Shown: in pieces, positions 44,101 through 53,200 of the stretch
Numbering within the stretch: position 1 is the first letter of the stretch
How the letters are laid out: the number at the start of each line of letters is the position of its first letter
Assembly: GCF_963855985.1 (NCBI RefSeq)
Contig: NC_087119.1
Coordinates: forward strand, 9,650,001 to 9,714,000
Length of the DNA stretch: 64,000 nt
DNA from: Ostrinia nubilalis
Lineage: Eukaryota > Arthropoda > Insecta > Lepidoptera > Crambidae
Reading direction: 5' to 3'
The notes under the pieces: model-generated
Database searches by the model: none
What the model was told of the DNA's origin: nothing
What the model saw: the letters and a program-made list of their open reading frames with translations, nothing else
Translations under genes and position numbers: made by a program

Positions 44101-46618
44101 TGGGTGAGATTGAGATAATTTTCCCAACTGTGGGATGGTACAAGGTTAATTCATAACAAAATACGCCTTTGGTAATCTGTTGGACACTTTTTGTCTAGGT
44201 TTTATTTCCACGAGGGACATAAAATCCATTTGTGCTGTATATTTTTTCATTCATTTATTTCCACTTTTGCTTGGCCATGGCAGACTTAAATCAACCAATG
44301 AGGGTTTTCGCGATTGAAAAATCCGCCAGGTGGCAATACGTAGACGGGAGGTCCAAATGCTGCATGATTGGTGGATTTTGACATATCTGTCAATGTCACG
44401 TCAAAAATAACCAATCATGCAGCATTTGGACCTCGCGTCGACGTATTGCCATCTGGCGGATTTTTCAATAGCGAAAACCCTCATTGTAAGAAAATAAACT
44501 ACTCCTGTGATTTTGTGCTTTGGAGGGTACGCTAAGCCGTTGCCGGTTGAATGAAACCAAGTCTGAGGCGTATGGAGGATCACAAAATCCGATAACAGGG
44601 TTGAAACTTCAGTCATTGTAACCCTCACGATACTTTTAGATGAATTAGGTACTTTATAACCCCCCTTCTTTAACCCCTTGGGTAGGTATTAATTAATAAC
44701 AACTGAAAGAATATTGTGGCGATAGCCACACGATCTGTTACAGCTGCGCTCTCTCTCTGAACTTTAAGGTTCAGTTGCACCACCACCCTTACTTTTGACA
44801 GTAACTTTAGCCATCACTGATGTTTTTGTTTGGAGTTTATCAGACTTTTGACGTTTGTTATAATTAGGTAAGATGGTGCAACCCAGCCTTATAGTATATG
44901 GAAAAAAAAAAGAAAACGAACCCTGAATTTTATTAAAAAGTTCAGTTACCATTTCTTCACACCAAGTCATGAATGTATTTTGTGCATAGTATGCACTGAA
45001 TACCCTGTACACATCGTTAAAGTTTCCAACATGGCAAGACATTAAAAATTAGCTTCATTGTTCCACAAATGCTTAACATCTTAGTGAAAACAAGCACTAC
45101 CTTCACAGATGTAAGCGTCTTAAAATTTCCGTGTTCACTTCTGAACAATTCCCCTAACATACTTTGATTCACGTGCGAGTTGTCCTCACAAATCGTATCA
45201 AAATAAGCCACCTAGGTACACCGCACTCCTGTTTTGTGCCACTGAGACACCTGGGGATCTATCTAACAATAAGAGAGAGCTCACAGACGAGCGACATTAC
45301 GTCGGCGACGGCTTGCGATAGTGGTAGGTGACGGTCAGCTTCATAACATATTCATATTACCGGCAGTGTGAACCTGAATTATAATTCAGGTATTCTATAC
45401 TATACTTGTAATCTAAAGAATGCCTGGAGTATTTAAGCAATGTATAAAATAAATAATAAACATCTGTGGACAATTTCACACAGTGCCATTCTAGCCCCAA
45501 ATTAAGCAATTAATATGCTTGTTATAAATGGGTGCTAGCTTAACGGATATCGTTCGTTTCAGCCAAATGACGTCCACTGCTCCAAAGGCCTCCCCCAAGG
45601 GTTTCCACAATGAACGGTCCTGCGCTGCCCGCATCCAGGTTCCTCCCGCGACTTTTAACAGATTATACTACTAAAATTATGAATACTATTTTCCATTACA
45701 TACTTTATAGAATACCTGCAAGCCCACCGGCAATGTGTAAATTTTATTTTGACCTCTATTTATTAAGATAGCTACTCAGTTGGATAATCGTAAAGTGGTC
45801 GACAAAATATATCTGTCGTCAGCGATTGTCGGCGACTGTCGCCGACTTAAGTTGCCGATATACTGTTGCTCGTATGTGAGCTCCCAGAGTAGTGTTGAAT
45901 AGAAGGCCTTTCTTGTTTACGGAATTTACAAGACTAACAAAAGAAACCTTTATTTATACCGAGGTGAGAATATTGCATTAAATATTTGCCTTGCAAACTT
46001 TACCTGGAATTTGCTAAGTAGTATTTCTAGTTCCGCCAGAACCTAATTTAAGTTTTGTGACTATGTTCTAGAATAATTTGGAAATAAATATCTCTCAGCT
46101 AATTGTATTAAAAGATTAAAATTGATGGTTGTTTAATAAGGATCAATTATAGTTGGGTAGACTTGACAGATAGGGTTATAGAGTTGGTAATAGTGTTATT
46201 GAAAGGAGTCGATTAATTATATTTATAAAGTATTTATTAAGAGATTAATAGTATGTTTAATTATAATGTAAAAGACGCAATTTAACTGTACCAACTGTAT
46301 TTTTAAGGATATTACGTAAATTCCTGAGGTTAAATTCTTAAAAATAAAACGTCCACGTGACATGACAATTTATGTGACTATGACGGGTTTTCCTACATTT
46401 TTTGAGGTCTCTATGTCCACAAGACACCTAAATATACTCGAACTTTGGAAGTTTATGAAGGAAACTTGTTAAATAAAAAAGGTTAATACTTACATCCAAA
46501 AACTGGACACAGCCCATCTCGCCAAGTTGCGAGAGAGTCTCAAAGCCGGCCTCTCGTTGGAGATACATATCACACAGCGTCATCAAGTCACTGCGCAGCA
46601 TACACCCCATTGTGAGCT
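19424..46618 (-). CDS. Vha100: V-type proton ATPase 116 kDa subunit a, complete, 15 coding exons
   Basis: Subunit a of the membrane V0 sector forms the two proton half-channels next to the c-ring. Its N-terminal half is a cytosolic stator that holds V1. Exons (minus strand, in order): 46618-46494 (ATG 46610-46608), 37143-36967, 32776-32607, 32075-31895, 31678-31502, 31229-31017, 30682-30496, 29775-29614, 29234-29026, 25803-25694, 25507-25383, 24398-24163, 21532-21322, 20894-20723, 19577-19424. All junction phases agree and the sum is about 865 residues, the family's size. The essential arginine of the proton channel is codon 21352-21350 in [13 protein letters not shown]. An acceptor (TTTCAG) eight bases before the ATG implies at least one 5' UTR exon upstream, not located. 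Which of the insect paralogues this is cannot be settled here. The symbol is the insect family name. Confidence 0.95.
19668..19795. mobile_element. MITE family 4, copy in the last V-ATPase intron
   Basis: Inverted ends TTGAGGTATGGGAGGGG and CCGCTCCCATATCTCAA. The inside includes CTAACTGACGTTTGATCGCC. Related copies are at 29341-29456 and at the right edge, 63755-63995. Confidence 0.55.
20551..20706. mobile_element. GC-rich hairpin MITE next to a splice donor
   Basis: GGGCGAGACAGT (20574) is mirrored by ACTGTCTCGCCC (20703). Many CGAG/CTCG strings give a strong fold (CTCGAGCGCTCGGCCGAGCA in the middle). Its end lies about 10 bases from the intron 14 donor GTGAGC at 20722-20717. Confidence 0.7.
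20925..21090 (-). mobile_element. RTE LINE 3' end
   Basis: Starts with (CAT)n, then GACGTCCACTGCTGAACTCC. On the minus strand it reads [20 protein letters not shown] and [15 protein letters not shown]. It lies in V-ATPase intron 13, in the same orientation as the gene; a chance open frame joins it to exon 14 but has no biological meaning. Confidence 0.75.
22154..23555. mobile_element. 1.4 kb foldback made of two head-to-head Helitron-like copies
   Basis: Outer inverted ends are ATAGTCCAGTCATT (22154) and AATGACTGGACTAT (23555). The arms, about 600 bp each, stay alignable inward with small gaps: AGATACCCAGCTGTAAGTCT against its inverse near 23500, and GGGCGGAGAGCGCGCGGTCA against its inverse near 23240. 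The inner part of each arm matches the Helitron at 37957-38750: the left copy is reversed and reaches TTTCATGTA near 22900, the right copy starts at the GTCT region. It sits in V-ATPase intron 12. There is no coding frame. Confidence 0.8.
23744..23850 (-). mobile_element. Helitron 3' end, degenerate
   Basis: On the minus strand it ends CGCGGGCGAAGCTGCGGGCG followed by GAAAGCTAG and T, with the usual pre-terminal hairpin. The 5' end is not clear. Confidence 0.5.
24000..24080. mobile_element. MITE family 2, truncated copy
   Basis: It contains CCGGTTGACGGTGGCGCCCC and ends GGTCAGTTCAG, matching the right half of 11016-11157. It lies 83 bases from V-ATPase exon 12. Confidence 0.55.
25859..26099. 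mobile_element. MITE family 3
   Basis: Inverted ends GGCCCGGTTTCCAGCC and GGTGGAAACCGGGCC, 241 bp, with runs of GCGGAGCGGAGC. The two ends of the composite at 4171-6714 belong to this family. It begins 55 bases upstream of the V-ATPase exon 10 acceptor. Confidence 0.75.
26650..26863 (+). mobile_element. Short non-autonomous Helitron
   Basis: A|TCTAAAATATAACTCAAAGG at the start and GGGCGGCCGCTAG|T at the end, with GGGTAAAACGGGATCCACGC before the 3' hairpin, as in the copy at 37957-38750. 214 bp, non-coding, in V-ATPase intron 9. Confidence 0.75.
26871..28162 (+). mobile_element. mariner element with decayed transposase
   Basis: Perfect inverted ends CGAGGGGCGGCTGAAAAGTT (26871) and AACTTTTCAGCCGCCCCTCG (28162), flanked by TA on both sides (26869-26870, 28163-28164). 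The length, 1292 bp, is typical of mariner. The remnant transposase starts [20 protein letters not shown] at 27030 and keeps the pattern [21 protein letters not shown] and SGRP. Later pieces include [14 protein letters not shown], the second catalytic Asp region. Stops and frameshifts are frequent, the first soon after WIR near 27188, and the VTTDK site is followed by a stop. It is inactive as a source of enzyme. It lies in V-ATPase intron 9. Confidence 0.9.
29341..29456. mobile_element. MITE family 4, copy 2
   Basis: Inverted ends GCGGTATGGAGCGGTACA and TGTACCGCTCTACTACCGC, with TGACGTATCAAAAACACC inside. It lies in V-ATPase intron 8. Confidence 0.55.
29815..29975 (+). mobile_element. RTE LINE 3' end
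   Basis: Reads GGGCGTCCACCTTGTTGGTG, then GTTCAGCAGTGGACGTCCTA and a (GAT)n-like tail, the same end as 10215-10620. It starts 40 bases upstream of the V-ATPase exon 8 acceptor, in antisense. Confidence 0.65.
30172..30236. repeat. Short hairpin
   Basis: CGCATAGCTGACGCAGTTTT is mirrored by AAACTGCGTCAGCCATGCG after a loop of about 24 bases. Probably a solo MITE core; in V-ATPase intron 7. Confidence 0.5.
30496..37143 (-). CDS. Vha100: V-ATPase subunit a, exons 2-7, cytosolic N-terminal domain
   Basis: Exon 2 has the family signature [15 protein letters not shown]. Exon 3 carries a helical stretch ([17 protein letters not shown]). Exon 4 has [20 protein letters not shown]. Exon 5 has [20 protein letters not shown] and YPCPKT. 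Exon 6 has [13 protein letters not shown] and [13 protein letters not shown]. Exon 7 has [20 protein letters not shown] and YRELNP. These positions and spacings follow the cytosolic arm of animal subunit a. Exon 4 may begin at 32075, 32072 or 32069, because three in-frame AG acceptors overlap. Exon 5 ends at an unusual donor, CAG|GTCATA. Confidence 0.9.
32120..32320 (+). mobile_element. RTE LINE 3' end
   Basis: GGCAGGCCTCCTTCTAGGTA, AGGCCTTTGTCCAGCAGTGG and a CGAACGAACGAAC tail. Antisense to V-ATPase, in intron 3, 45 bases from exon 4. A second, inverted copy is at 45553. Confidence 0.65.
33611..33750. mobile_element. MITE family 2, copy 3
   Basis: Contains TTGACAGGGAGGCGCCACCA and its inverse TGGTGGCGCCTGCCTGTCAA; ends near GTGGGACATTTCAG. 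V-ATPase intron 2. Confidence 0.6.
34534..35555. repeat. Tandem repeat, 178 bp unit, about 4.5 copies
   Basis: Units start with ACTGTCTAAGG at 34534, 34713, 34891, 35069 and 35458; the spacings of 179, 178 and 178 bases are regular and the last unit is partial. Units differ at a few bases. The fourth is enlarged by the hAT insertion at 35203-35410. It lies in V-ATPase intron 2. Small frames inside it are by-products of the repetition. Confidence 0.9.
35203..35410. mobile_element. hAT MITE inserted in the 178 bp tandem repeat
   Basis: Ends CAGTGGTTCTTAACC and GGTTAAGAACCACTT, with the 8 bp target CTCTAGAG duplicated at 35195-35202 and 35411-35418. An 8 bp duplication with CAGTGGTTC termini is characteristic of hAT. 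208 bp, non-coding. Confidence 0.9.
36841..36867. repeat. Small perfect-arm hairpin
   Basis: Arms TTACACCATAAT and ATTATGGTGTAA around a 3-base centre, near V-ATPase exon 2. No function inferred. Confidence 0.5.
37221..37326. mobile_element. Hairpin MITE
   Basis: GTTTTCACCATCAATCCCTA at 37221 is mirrored by TAGGGATTGATGGTGAAAAC ending at 37326. It starts 78 bases upstream of the V-ATPase exon 2 acceptor. Confidence 0.7.
37957..38750 (+). mobile_element. Non-autonomous Helitron, 794 bp
   Basis: A|TCTATACTTATAATAAATCT at the 5' end and CGGGCGGCCGCTAG|T at the 3' end. A (GTCT)n expansion lies at about 38079-38107. The inside holds several diverged copies of a phrase with AATTCCCACGGGAAC, GGAATTAGCGGGAAAA and CTTGAAATTTGGCATG. 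Parts of it form the foldback at 22154-23555. Intron 1 of the V-ATPase gene, antisense to it. Confidence 0.85.
38751..39680. other. Intron 1 stretch without recognised features
   Basis: AT-rich sequence between the Helitron and the LTR element, apart from the target GATGG at 39676-39680. I see nothing else. Confidence 0.4.
39681..39976 (+). repeat. 5' LTR
   Basis: Starts TGTACGGGCAAGCCATCG and ends CCCTACAAACCATACA. It has TG...CA termini. Confidence 0.95.
39982..39993 (+). promoter_or_regulatory. Candidate tRNA primer binding site
   Basis: TGGTCCTTCGAG begins 5 bases after the 5' LTR and has the TGG start expected of a site that pairs with a tRNA 3' CCA end. Which tRNA is not determined. 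Confidence 0.5.
40093..42263 (+). pseudogene. BEL/Pao gag and protease remnant, broken
   Basis: Gag packages the element RNA. Pieces in order: an N-terminal helical segment (40093-40431), a frameshift near 40430, then a frame with the Pao-type gag region (around [20 protein letters not shown], about 40905-41183). TAA stops interrupt this frame at 41184-41186 and 41391-41393. From 41412 the frame runs on: CCHC-like knuckles ([24 protein letters not shown]) at about 41600-41785, and an aspartic-protease segment at about 41900-42060 where the active-site motif reads LLDQVSQ, so the Asp is kept but the usual Gly two positions later is Val. It ends at a stop at 42261-42263 where pol should continue. 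Not functional as it stands. Confidence 0.85.
42212..43648 (+). pseudogene. env-like glycoprotein frame lacking its N-terminus
   Basis: An open frame of 478 codons. The first 17 or so residues come from out-of-frame gag-pol sequence; env-like sequence starts near 42263. The type resembles insect retrotransposon envelopes related to baculovirus F proteins: long helical ectodomain, a cysteine cluster ([11 protein letters not shown]) at about residues 268-278, several N-x-S/T sites, a single hydrophobic segment at about 387-409 and a 69-residue tail that is Pro-rich ([15 protein letters not shown]). There is no signal peptide and no visible cleavage site, so entry to the secretory pathway is not expected from this copy. 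The frame itself has no stops, unlike gag. Family call is by overall pattern. Confidence 0.75.
43739..44035 (+). repeat. 3' LTR
   Basis: Same ends as the 5' LTR; differences from it are C for T at three places and one extra A/T base. No clear purine tract precedes it; the adjoining sequence is TTTTCTTTTCGGGTTGCCAA. Confidence 0.95.
44295..44486. mobile_element. Hairpin MITE, 192 bp
   Basis: CCAATGAGGGTTTTCGCGAT at the left and AGCGAAAACCCTCATTG at the right; the arms extend 77 bases to ATGCTGCATGATTGG and its inverse. V-ATPase intron 1. Confidence 0.85.
44768..44888. mobile_element. MITE family 1, copy 4
   Basis: Ends GGTTCAGTTGCACCACCACC and GATGGTGCAACCCAGCC; flanks TAA on the left and TTA on the right. 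V-ATPase intron 1. Confidence 0.75.
45277..45883. mobile_element. MITE-like element of 607 bp carrying an RTE end
   Basis: Inverted ends GAGCTCACAGACGAGCGACA and GCTCGTATGTGAGCTC, followed inward by GTCGGCGACGGC and its inverse GTCGGCGACTGTCGCCGAC. The RTE fragment at 45553-45660 lies inside. Confidence 0.6.
45553..45660 (-). mobile_element. RTE LINE 3' end
   Basis: GCCAAATGACGTCCACTGCT and GAACGGTCCTGCGCTGCCCG, the inverse of the end seen at 32220-32300. The two copies share the same subfamily features. Confidence 0.65.
46494..46618 (-). CDS. Vha100: V-ATPase subunit a, exon with the start codon
   Basis: It codes for [20 protein letters not shown] and ends CVQFLD, matching the conserved N-terminus of the family (M-G-x-x-x-R-S ... 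L-G-E-x-G-x-V-Q-F). The donor is GAT|GTAAGT, phase 0. The acceptor lies at 46619, only 42 bases from the hairpin MITE at 46661-46811. Confidence 0.9.
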
Positions 46619-46660
46619 CTGAAATTAACCATTCCAGCTATTGAGTGTACTCATTGTTAT

Positions 46661-46811
46661 GCTTCAACCACACCAACGCGTGCATATCGTTATCGCTGGC
46701 GCGATCATAGGCCAATGACTAGTCGTTCGGACTGTCATGGGTCGCGCGACCTGTCATTAGCCTATGATCGCGCCGGCGATGGCGATCTGCACGCGTTGGT
46801 GTGGTTGAAGC
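46661..46811. mobile_element. Hairpin MITE upstream of the V-ATPase start exon
   Basis: GCTTCAACCACACCAACGCG is mirrored by CGCGTTGGTGTGGTTGAAGC; arms of about 65 bases include GCGATCATAGGCCAATGACT. It would lie in the intron between a 5' UTR exon and the start-codon exon. Confidence 0.85.
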
Positions 46812-48180
46812 TTAAGTCTGAACTCACAGGGGCAGAGTCTGATGAAAAGCGAAACCAGCTTGGTAGCTCATGGCCTAAGGGGTGCTATTAGTGGCGTCCC
46901 TCGATTGACCTGCTCATTATCGATATCATTAGTATCGTAACAAGATCTTAACTGATTTCCGATTGGATAGAAACTAAGGACTATTTTAATGTTCTACTCT
47001 TTATAGATAGTCAGTATCACTAGTCTTAAGTACTTACTCATTATTTATGTGTTAATTAACCATTATTAAAGGGGCCGGGTGGTCATTACATTAAAATTTG
47101 TCTTTCAAGTTCATGGTTCTAAAAATTACAATTTTTGAGCATTTTTTGAGAGATAAGTTTCTTCGAAAAATACCCTCAATATAAGTGATAAATAAAATAT
47201 TTTGTAAGTTATACAAATACTTACATTTTATCAGAATCCTGCAGTTATCAAAACAAAACAAATAAACTTTTCGTGTTTGCAAAATATTAACATGACAGGC
47301 TTTTGACACCAAACATTTAAACATTTCGCACCACAGAGAAATAGTTTTTAAAGCTTCGACGAAAAGAGGATTGTCAAATCAATCCAAATATTTTTTTACG
47401 ATATGAAAAAACAAAAACAGCTCTACCTCTACAGCAATAATATGTTTTATCATTTAAATGAACTGAAGTTCATATTAAAAACGTTCAGTCTATAAGCTTA
47501 TTAAACTTAATAATAATGACTCTTCTCATTTCACGGGAATAATATTCTGAATGCATTGTTCAAATCTCCATTATAGTAAAGGCAGCGTCTGAGTGTGCAT
47601 TTATTACCTCATTTTGTTTATTAGTACCTAAATAACAGATACCTATTTCCCTGTTGTAAGGTCTATATCCAAAATAACAATTTTACATCATGAAATATTT
47701 CCAAATTAAATCCTTAACAGCTTTATAACACGGTGTTATTTAAAAACTTTTGCCACTCAATGACGTTATCCAGCCTTCCCAACACATTCGATTAGCAAAC
47801 TACCATCTCGAACATACGTTAGGGTAATATCGCCTTTTTAGTCCACCTAAATATTTAAGTCTGTTCGGACTATTTGGACGATCACACCTTAAAAAAAGTG
47901 GAAAATACTCAGGAGTGACATATGCAATACACCCAGACATTAAAAAAGGCTTCCGGTTTTTATTAGCGTGTTGGTATAGGTAATTATTTTCCACTAACTG
48001 TACTTAAAATTAAAGACATTTTCTTTTTTGTAATATTAAATACTTATATAGTTACATTTTTTTATCTTAGAAAGTTTATCTTTGTTACAGAGGTAAAGAG
48101 GTAAAGAGAGCAGGTATTTTATGATAAACAGATTTGTATACTTTCTTGACGTAATTATTACATCCTGTAAGAAACTTTAA

Positions 48181-48295
48181 GGCTGAGTTGCACCATCTTA
48201 CTTTAACTTTGACAAACGTCACAAATCTGTCACTCTATACAAAAATCACCGGTTATTGTTGTTGTTACGGTTAAAATAAGATGGTACAACTCAGC
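48181..48295. mobile_element. MITE family 1, copy 5
   Basis: Ends GGCTGAGTTGCACCATCTTA and AAGATGGTACAACTCAGC, preceded by TAA. It is closest to copies 1 and 2. Confidence 0.75.
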
Positions 48296-50176
48296 TCTGG
48301 TCATCACTTAACTCAAATAAATAAATAAAAATTATTCATAGGTAGGTACCTATTTCAGGAAAGGTCCTTCGAGGGTACACGGACGTAAAAATGCGTCATG
48401 ACCTTAAAGCGTCGCATTACGACAGGTGCTCGGTCGCTCAGAATTGGATTTATTTACCTATGTCCATCTATCCCCAGGCAATGTCGGGGGCATGAATGAT
48501 ATTCATTAGCCAGCTCATATACGTGCCCGCGCTCAAGGCAATCAGATTGCAATGGACAGTCGTAACTAAAAGCAGCGTAAAGGCAGCGAGAATCTCAGAT
48601 GTCCATGTAAATTAATTTTAGTTAGTGGAGTTAGGCATGCATTGAATATTCTGATTAGGAAAGATACAGTAGGGGACAAATGAAGCAATATACGGGGAAA
48701 CCTACCTACCTACTACGAGTAGGTACGCGGAATTTCTGTGAGGTGTCTAAGCATTTAGCTTCAGGTATTATAATAACGGTTATTGCATTTGCATATGACC
48801 TATACTATACTTGACACCTGGGTACATTTGTAAGGTTAAGATGGACTGCATAGTGCATGCCAAACTTATGAAAAAAAAGTATCAAGACTATCAAGCAACT
48901 TTCAGTGCGCGAGTCCGACTCGCTCTCGCTTATTTTTTAAAGAAATACGCAACTTCTAATCAACACTTTCAGAGCGCACAAAAAGGTTTCCAAAATCTAA
49001 TTTGGATTTTAGAAAACAGACAAATACACAGCTTTTTCCATAATTAAGTACGCCTTTGCACAGATTTATAGCAAGAGACAAAATATCTTTCAGGGCAGTT
49101 GAAAATGCATTTTCGTACAGTTTGCATCTTTTGAAACTTTGATTGGAAGCAGCGGAAAGTACTGAATAATTTTTCATTTCAGTTTGTAGTAGACATTACT
49201 CTGTGCTGTGAAAAAATAAAAATCGACGACGGTTCCAAAATAGACGACTAAAAGTGAAAAATACTGTAACTTGTGGAATAATTTACTCCTTAAATTGTTA
49301 AAGTACCGGCTATATTATTAAATCGATTGACACCATATTCATTAGTCAGATTTATACTTTACGAGTAGGCACTACAAAGGGACATACGTAAATACAAACA
49401 TCACATTAGACAATAACTTAAAATCATAACCCTTCCTTTTGCCTTCGTAGTCAGGTAAAAATTTAAAAATAATATTTGACTAAAGTCGCGTTTATACAGA
49501 TAAGACGGTGTTATTTGGCGTTTTGCAATTGGATTCAATATTTGTTATTTGCAGTTGTGCATTCATTCTGAACCCTTTGGATTGCACCTCACGTATACAT
49601 TCCCGCTCCACTCTGCGATTGATTTTAAAATTGTTGTGTGTCAGACTGTAAAATCTTTTGTAATTCACATATCCAATACCAGTTTGAAGCTTTGACGTTC
49701 TCGAAGCCTTTGTAGTAGATTATAAAACAACTGACATTTTAAATTAAATATTGCTGCACCTTGCCTTTGATGAATCTCCACGTGCGTACACTGATGAAGT
49801 TTTAATTTACAATGATGGACTTTCCATTTTCCATCCAATACTTTATTTCAATATTGAAATTGCAATGTTCCCCCCTGCTCTTCAATTCGATTTGTCTGAG
49901 GCTTGGGTTTCATGATCTGGCAAAGTGACACTGACGTGTTCGTGTGTGAGCCTTAATTCAACGGAATAAGGAACATTACACGCGTGAGCCACAAAATAGT
50001 GAGCGCTCCGGCCGGCCGCACAGCAGCCACCGGATCAAATTCTCAATAGCTGAATGGCCTGTTACTTCAAAGACCGTTAACATGGTGGTAGCGTTTCTGC
50101 ATACTAGTTCAATGACAATGCCTAATACAATCACGATTATAACAAAGATGAAAACTATTTTTACCCTAACTACTCT

Positions 50177-50203
50177 CTAATTTAATTTAATTTAATTTAA
50201 TTT
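50177..50203. repeat. (TAATT)n microsatellite
   Basis: About five perfect TAATT units in AT-rich DNA. Confidence 0.8.
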
Positions 50204-53200
50204 ATAACAATTGATAACAGTAAATGTGGAATTATTTACTGTGCCTAAATTATTTACAATCTAACTGCAAAATTAAAACCACAATTTACAAATTACTTCA
50301 AATTGTCATTTCTGTCTATGTCACACTTGTCTATAGTTTTGTCGACAGAAATGATATATTCATGCTTTTAATATTGTTTTCAATTCCTGACTCAAACAGA
50401 AGGGTGTTTTATTGTGTGTTTGATGTACGTATCTGTCTGTGACATTGTGGCACTACAATTATCCATGCTTCCGTCTAAATTATTTAGGAATTTTAAAATG
50501 GCGCTGTCAGATAGAAACATGATTGTTTATCTTTTATCTGCCAGTTAAGCATATTATTACGACTTTAGGGCTCGATATTAGGTCAATTCTATCAAGAGCG
50601 TTTCGTTCTTTGGAAATTATTCAATAAAAACATGATTGTTAGCAATGAGCAATTGCAAATGCAATTACTTTTTATAACATGAAACATTAGTGATTTCAAA
50701 ATAAAAAACATTAGTTTGTGATTTTTTTTGTGCTATATTTTTACATTTTTATAAATTTTATTACAAAATCGGTAGAACGAAACGTATTTGTTGTGATCGC
50801 TCTGTTAATATTGCCATGCATGAAGTATTGCATGCAACATTTTTTTTATTTATATAAAACATTTCTGAGACATAGTTTGAAGAATTTGACGATCTTCCTA
50901 ATTCCGTAAAACAAAAACGCATTCATTTAATGTGATCGTCTAGTGATGAGGCTATGTTTTGATTCGTCGACAGAAATGATTTACATTTCTGACGACATTT
51001 TTTCTTATATTTTTAATTCTAAACTTTTGATTACCTTGAATTATTTGAGACTGAGAACTAGTTTTTAACGTTAAAGGTTATAATATTACGGCTTGATTTT
51101 GTTTTAATTTTTATAATTCTTAGGACCTACAACACAAAGTGTCACATTTGTCGATTTTAAGGTCACTTCTGTCTATCTCATTATTTAAAAAAAGTTCATT
51201 TTAAAATTGATTAATTAAGTTTGATCTCTGTCGTTATTTTTTATAAGATTCTTTATGTTAGAGAAATATTTTTGATACCATAAATAATTAAAAAAGTGGA
51301 TTTTACTTTTTTTTTCTTTTCACCTACCCTATCGTAGAATGACCCATATCTTGTATAGTTTAGAAATAATCGAGTGAGATCACTTATCGTTCCATATGTA
51401 TAACCATCCTGTATAATCCGGTTGTATCTCCAGGTCACCTAGATACATTCCATAGCAGCTGTAATAGACATTTAGGTACATACATTTACCAATTTTGGTG
51501 ATAAATAAGCATTTTGTATTAGTTTTTGTATAACGCCTAATCAAAAACAAAGGGTAATATTTTGGTGTTATACATAGATTTCGAATATAAAAAATATATA
51601 ATTTAACTAATTAAGACATGACAAAAAAACTGAGGTATGTCTCGTTTCTGTCGGGTCTGGGTTTTTTTTGTATGGGGCGTGACCGTTCTTCTTTAATTCT
51701 CAAAGGTGGTCTTTTAATTAAATCTTAGCACCGGTTTAGGATCTATTTTGATATCCATTTTGCTATCGTGCTACGTTAGTTAAATTAGACGCTAGTTTAC
51801 GTCTGAATTTGTGATACGATTGTAATAACATAGGTACGCTTGCGTTACCTGTTTCGACATAGCATTTATGTGAATGCAAGACTGTAAGCAGCTTAAAATC
51901 TATGTTGCGAATATGTTGTTAGTAACGAGGAGGTTCAAAGGGAAGACACGTTGATGCAGTTCTCCGTATCATGTTAATTAATTAATTTAATATCTTTTAC
52001 TTGATGCAGCAAAACTTTGCTGCTTTGTGTCGTGCTTATCTTTCATGTCTCATATCAATATCTACAGTAAAGTCGCTTCATTTACATTAGTGGAGTTCTT
52101 TATCCACGTACGTCGGTCCACAAATTAATTACTCCTTTGTGATGACAAATATTTTTAATTAATGCAAAAGCTGTCGCTATGAGAATCGTAATTCACGTAG
52201 TGTGATAAAATTTTCGTTATTTAAATTCACATTAATGAATATATTGGAACAATGATCGCTGTTGCATGATACCTACAATTATGAAAATAATGAAATAATA
52301 TTCATACAGTCCGTTTAAATTAACATTATTTTGTCGGTCAGTGTAAATTAAGATTTTTGAATATTGAAAAGTTTTTCGTTAACGAATTTAATTTATTAAT
52401 AATTACTTAGTTTACTTACCTGCTTCTAGCTGCGACTTTGCTTCCCCACTATAGTTAGTCCAGATTCATTAACAATAAAAATGTTAATACTTCTGTGAAA
52501 TTGTTGACCACCAGTATACTTCGTCTCCTATTTCCTCCTTTTTATGATTTATTGTTCCTAGCAGTAGTTCCTAAGAAGTTCCTAAAACTTGAACCTACCA
52601 AAACTTTATTTTACATATTCAAAGGTCTGAAAAAATCTCGTCGGTTCACCGTGTCCACAAGTCAAACAATATCCAGTCAGAGAGCTAGTGGAATTGAGAC
52701 CCGAATCATTTATAAATGGGGGTGACTGGGCGGCGATATAGGAGGGGAAAGGTGCCGAACTGCATTTTGCATGAGCTCTGTCGGTTGGCCGATCTACCTC
52801 ATTTCTCTCCACTACATGTATCTGATCGTTTTATTGTTATTATTTTTAGTGGCTGTTATTGAACTGTGAGTTAGTCTGTAAGAACTACACTTCCGTTTAA
52901 GCGAAAGACATTATTATTATTTTGACTTGTTTTGTTAATAGGTTACTTACTACTTACTTAATTTCAGAAGGAGGTGATCTTTTCAACAAATTGAAGTCAC
53001 TACTACAATTTACACTCACTTTGTAGGTTCTCTAAAACATAACAATTATAAGATAAAAAAAAATTTACCTATAGAATAGTTATATACGCCTTGTTTGTAC
53101 TCTCAACGAAAGTACTTATCCTTACTCATACATAAAATTTACCATAAAAGTAATTACTTATCGTACTTCCTCATTGCAACATAGCAAAACACTTTAAGAT

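Noticed and set aside
47800..47994. A 64-residue minus-strand frame upstream of the V-ATPase gene
   Set aside because: No family resemblance, no splice or promoter context; length is within chance for this composition.
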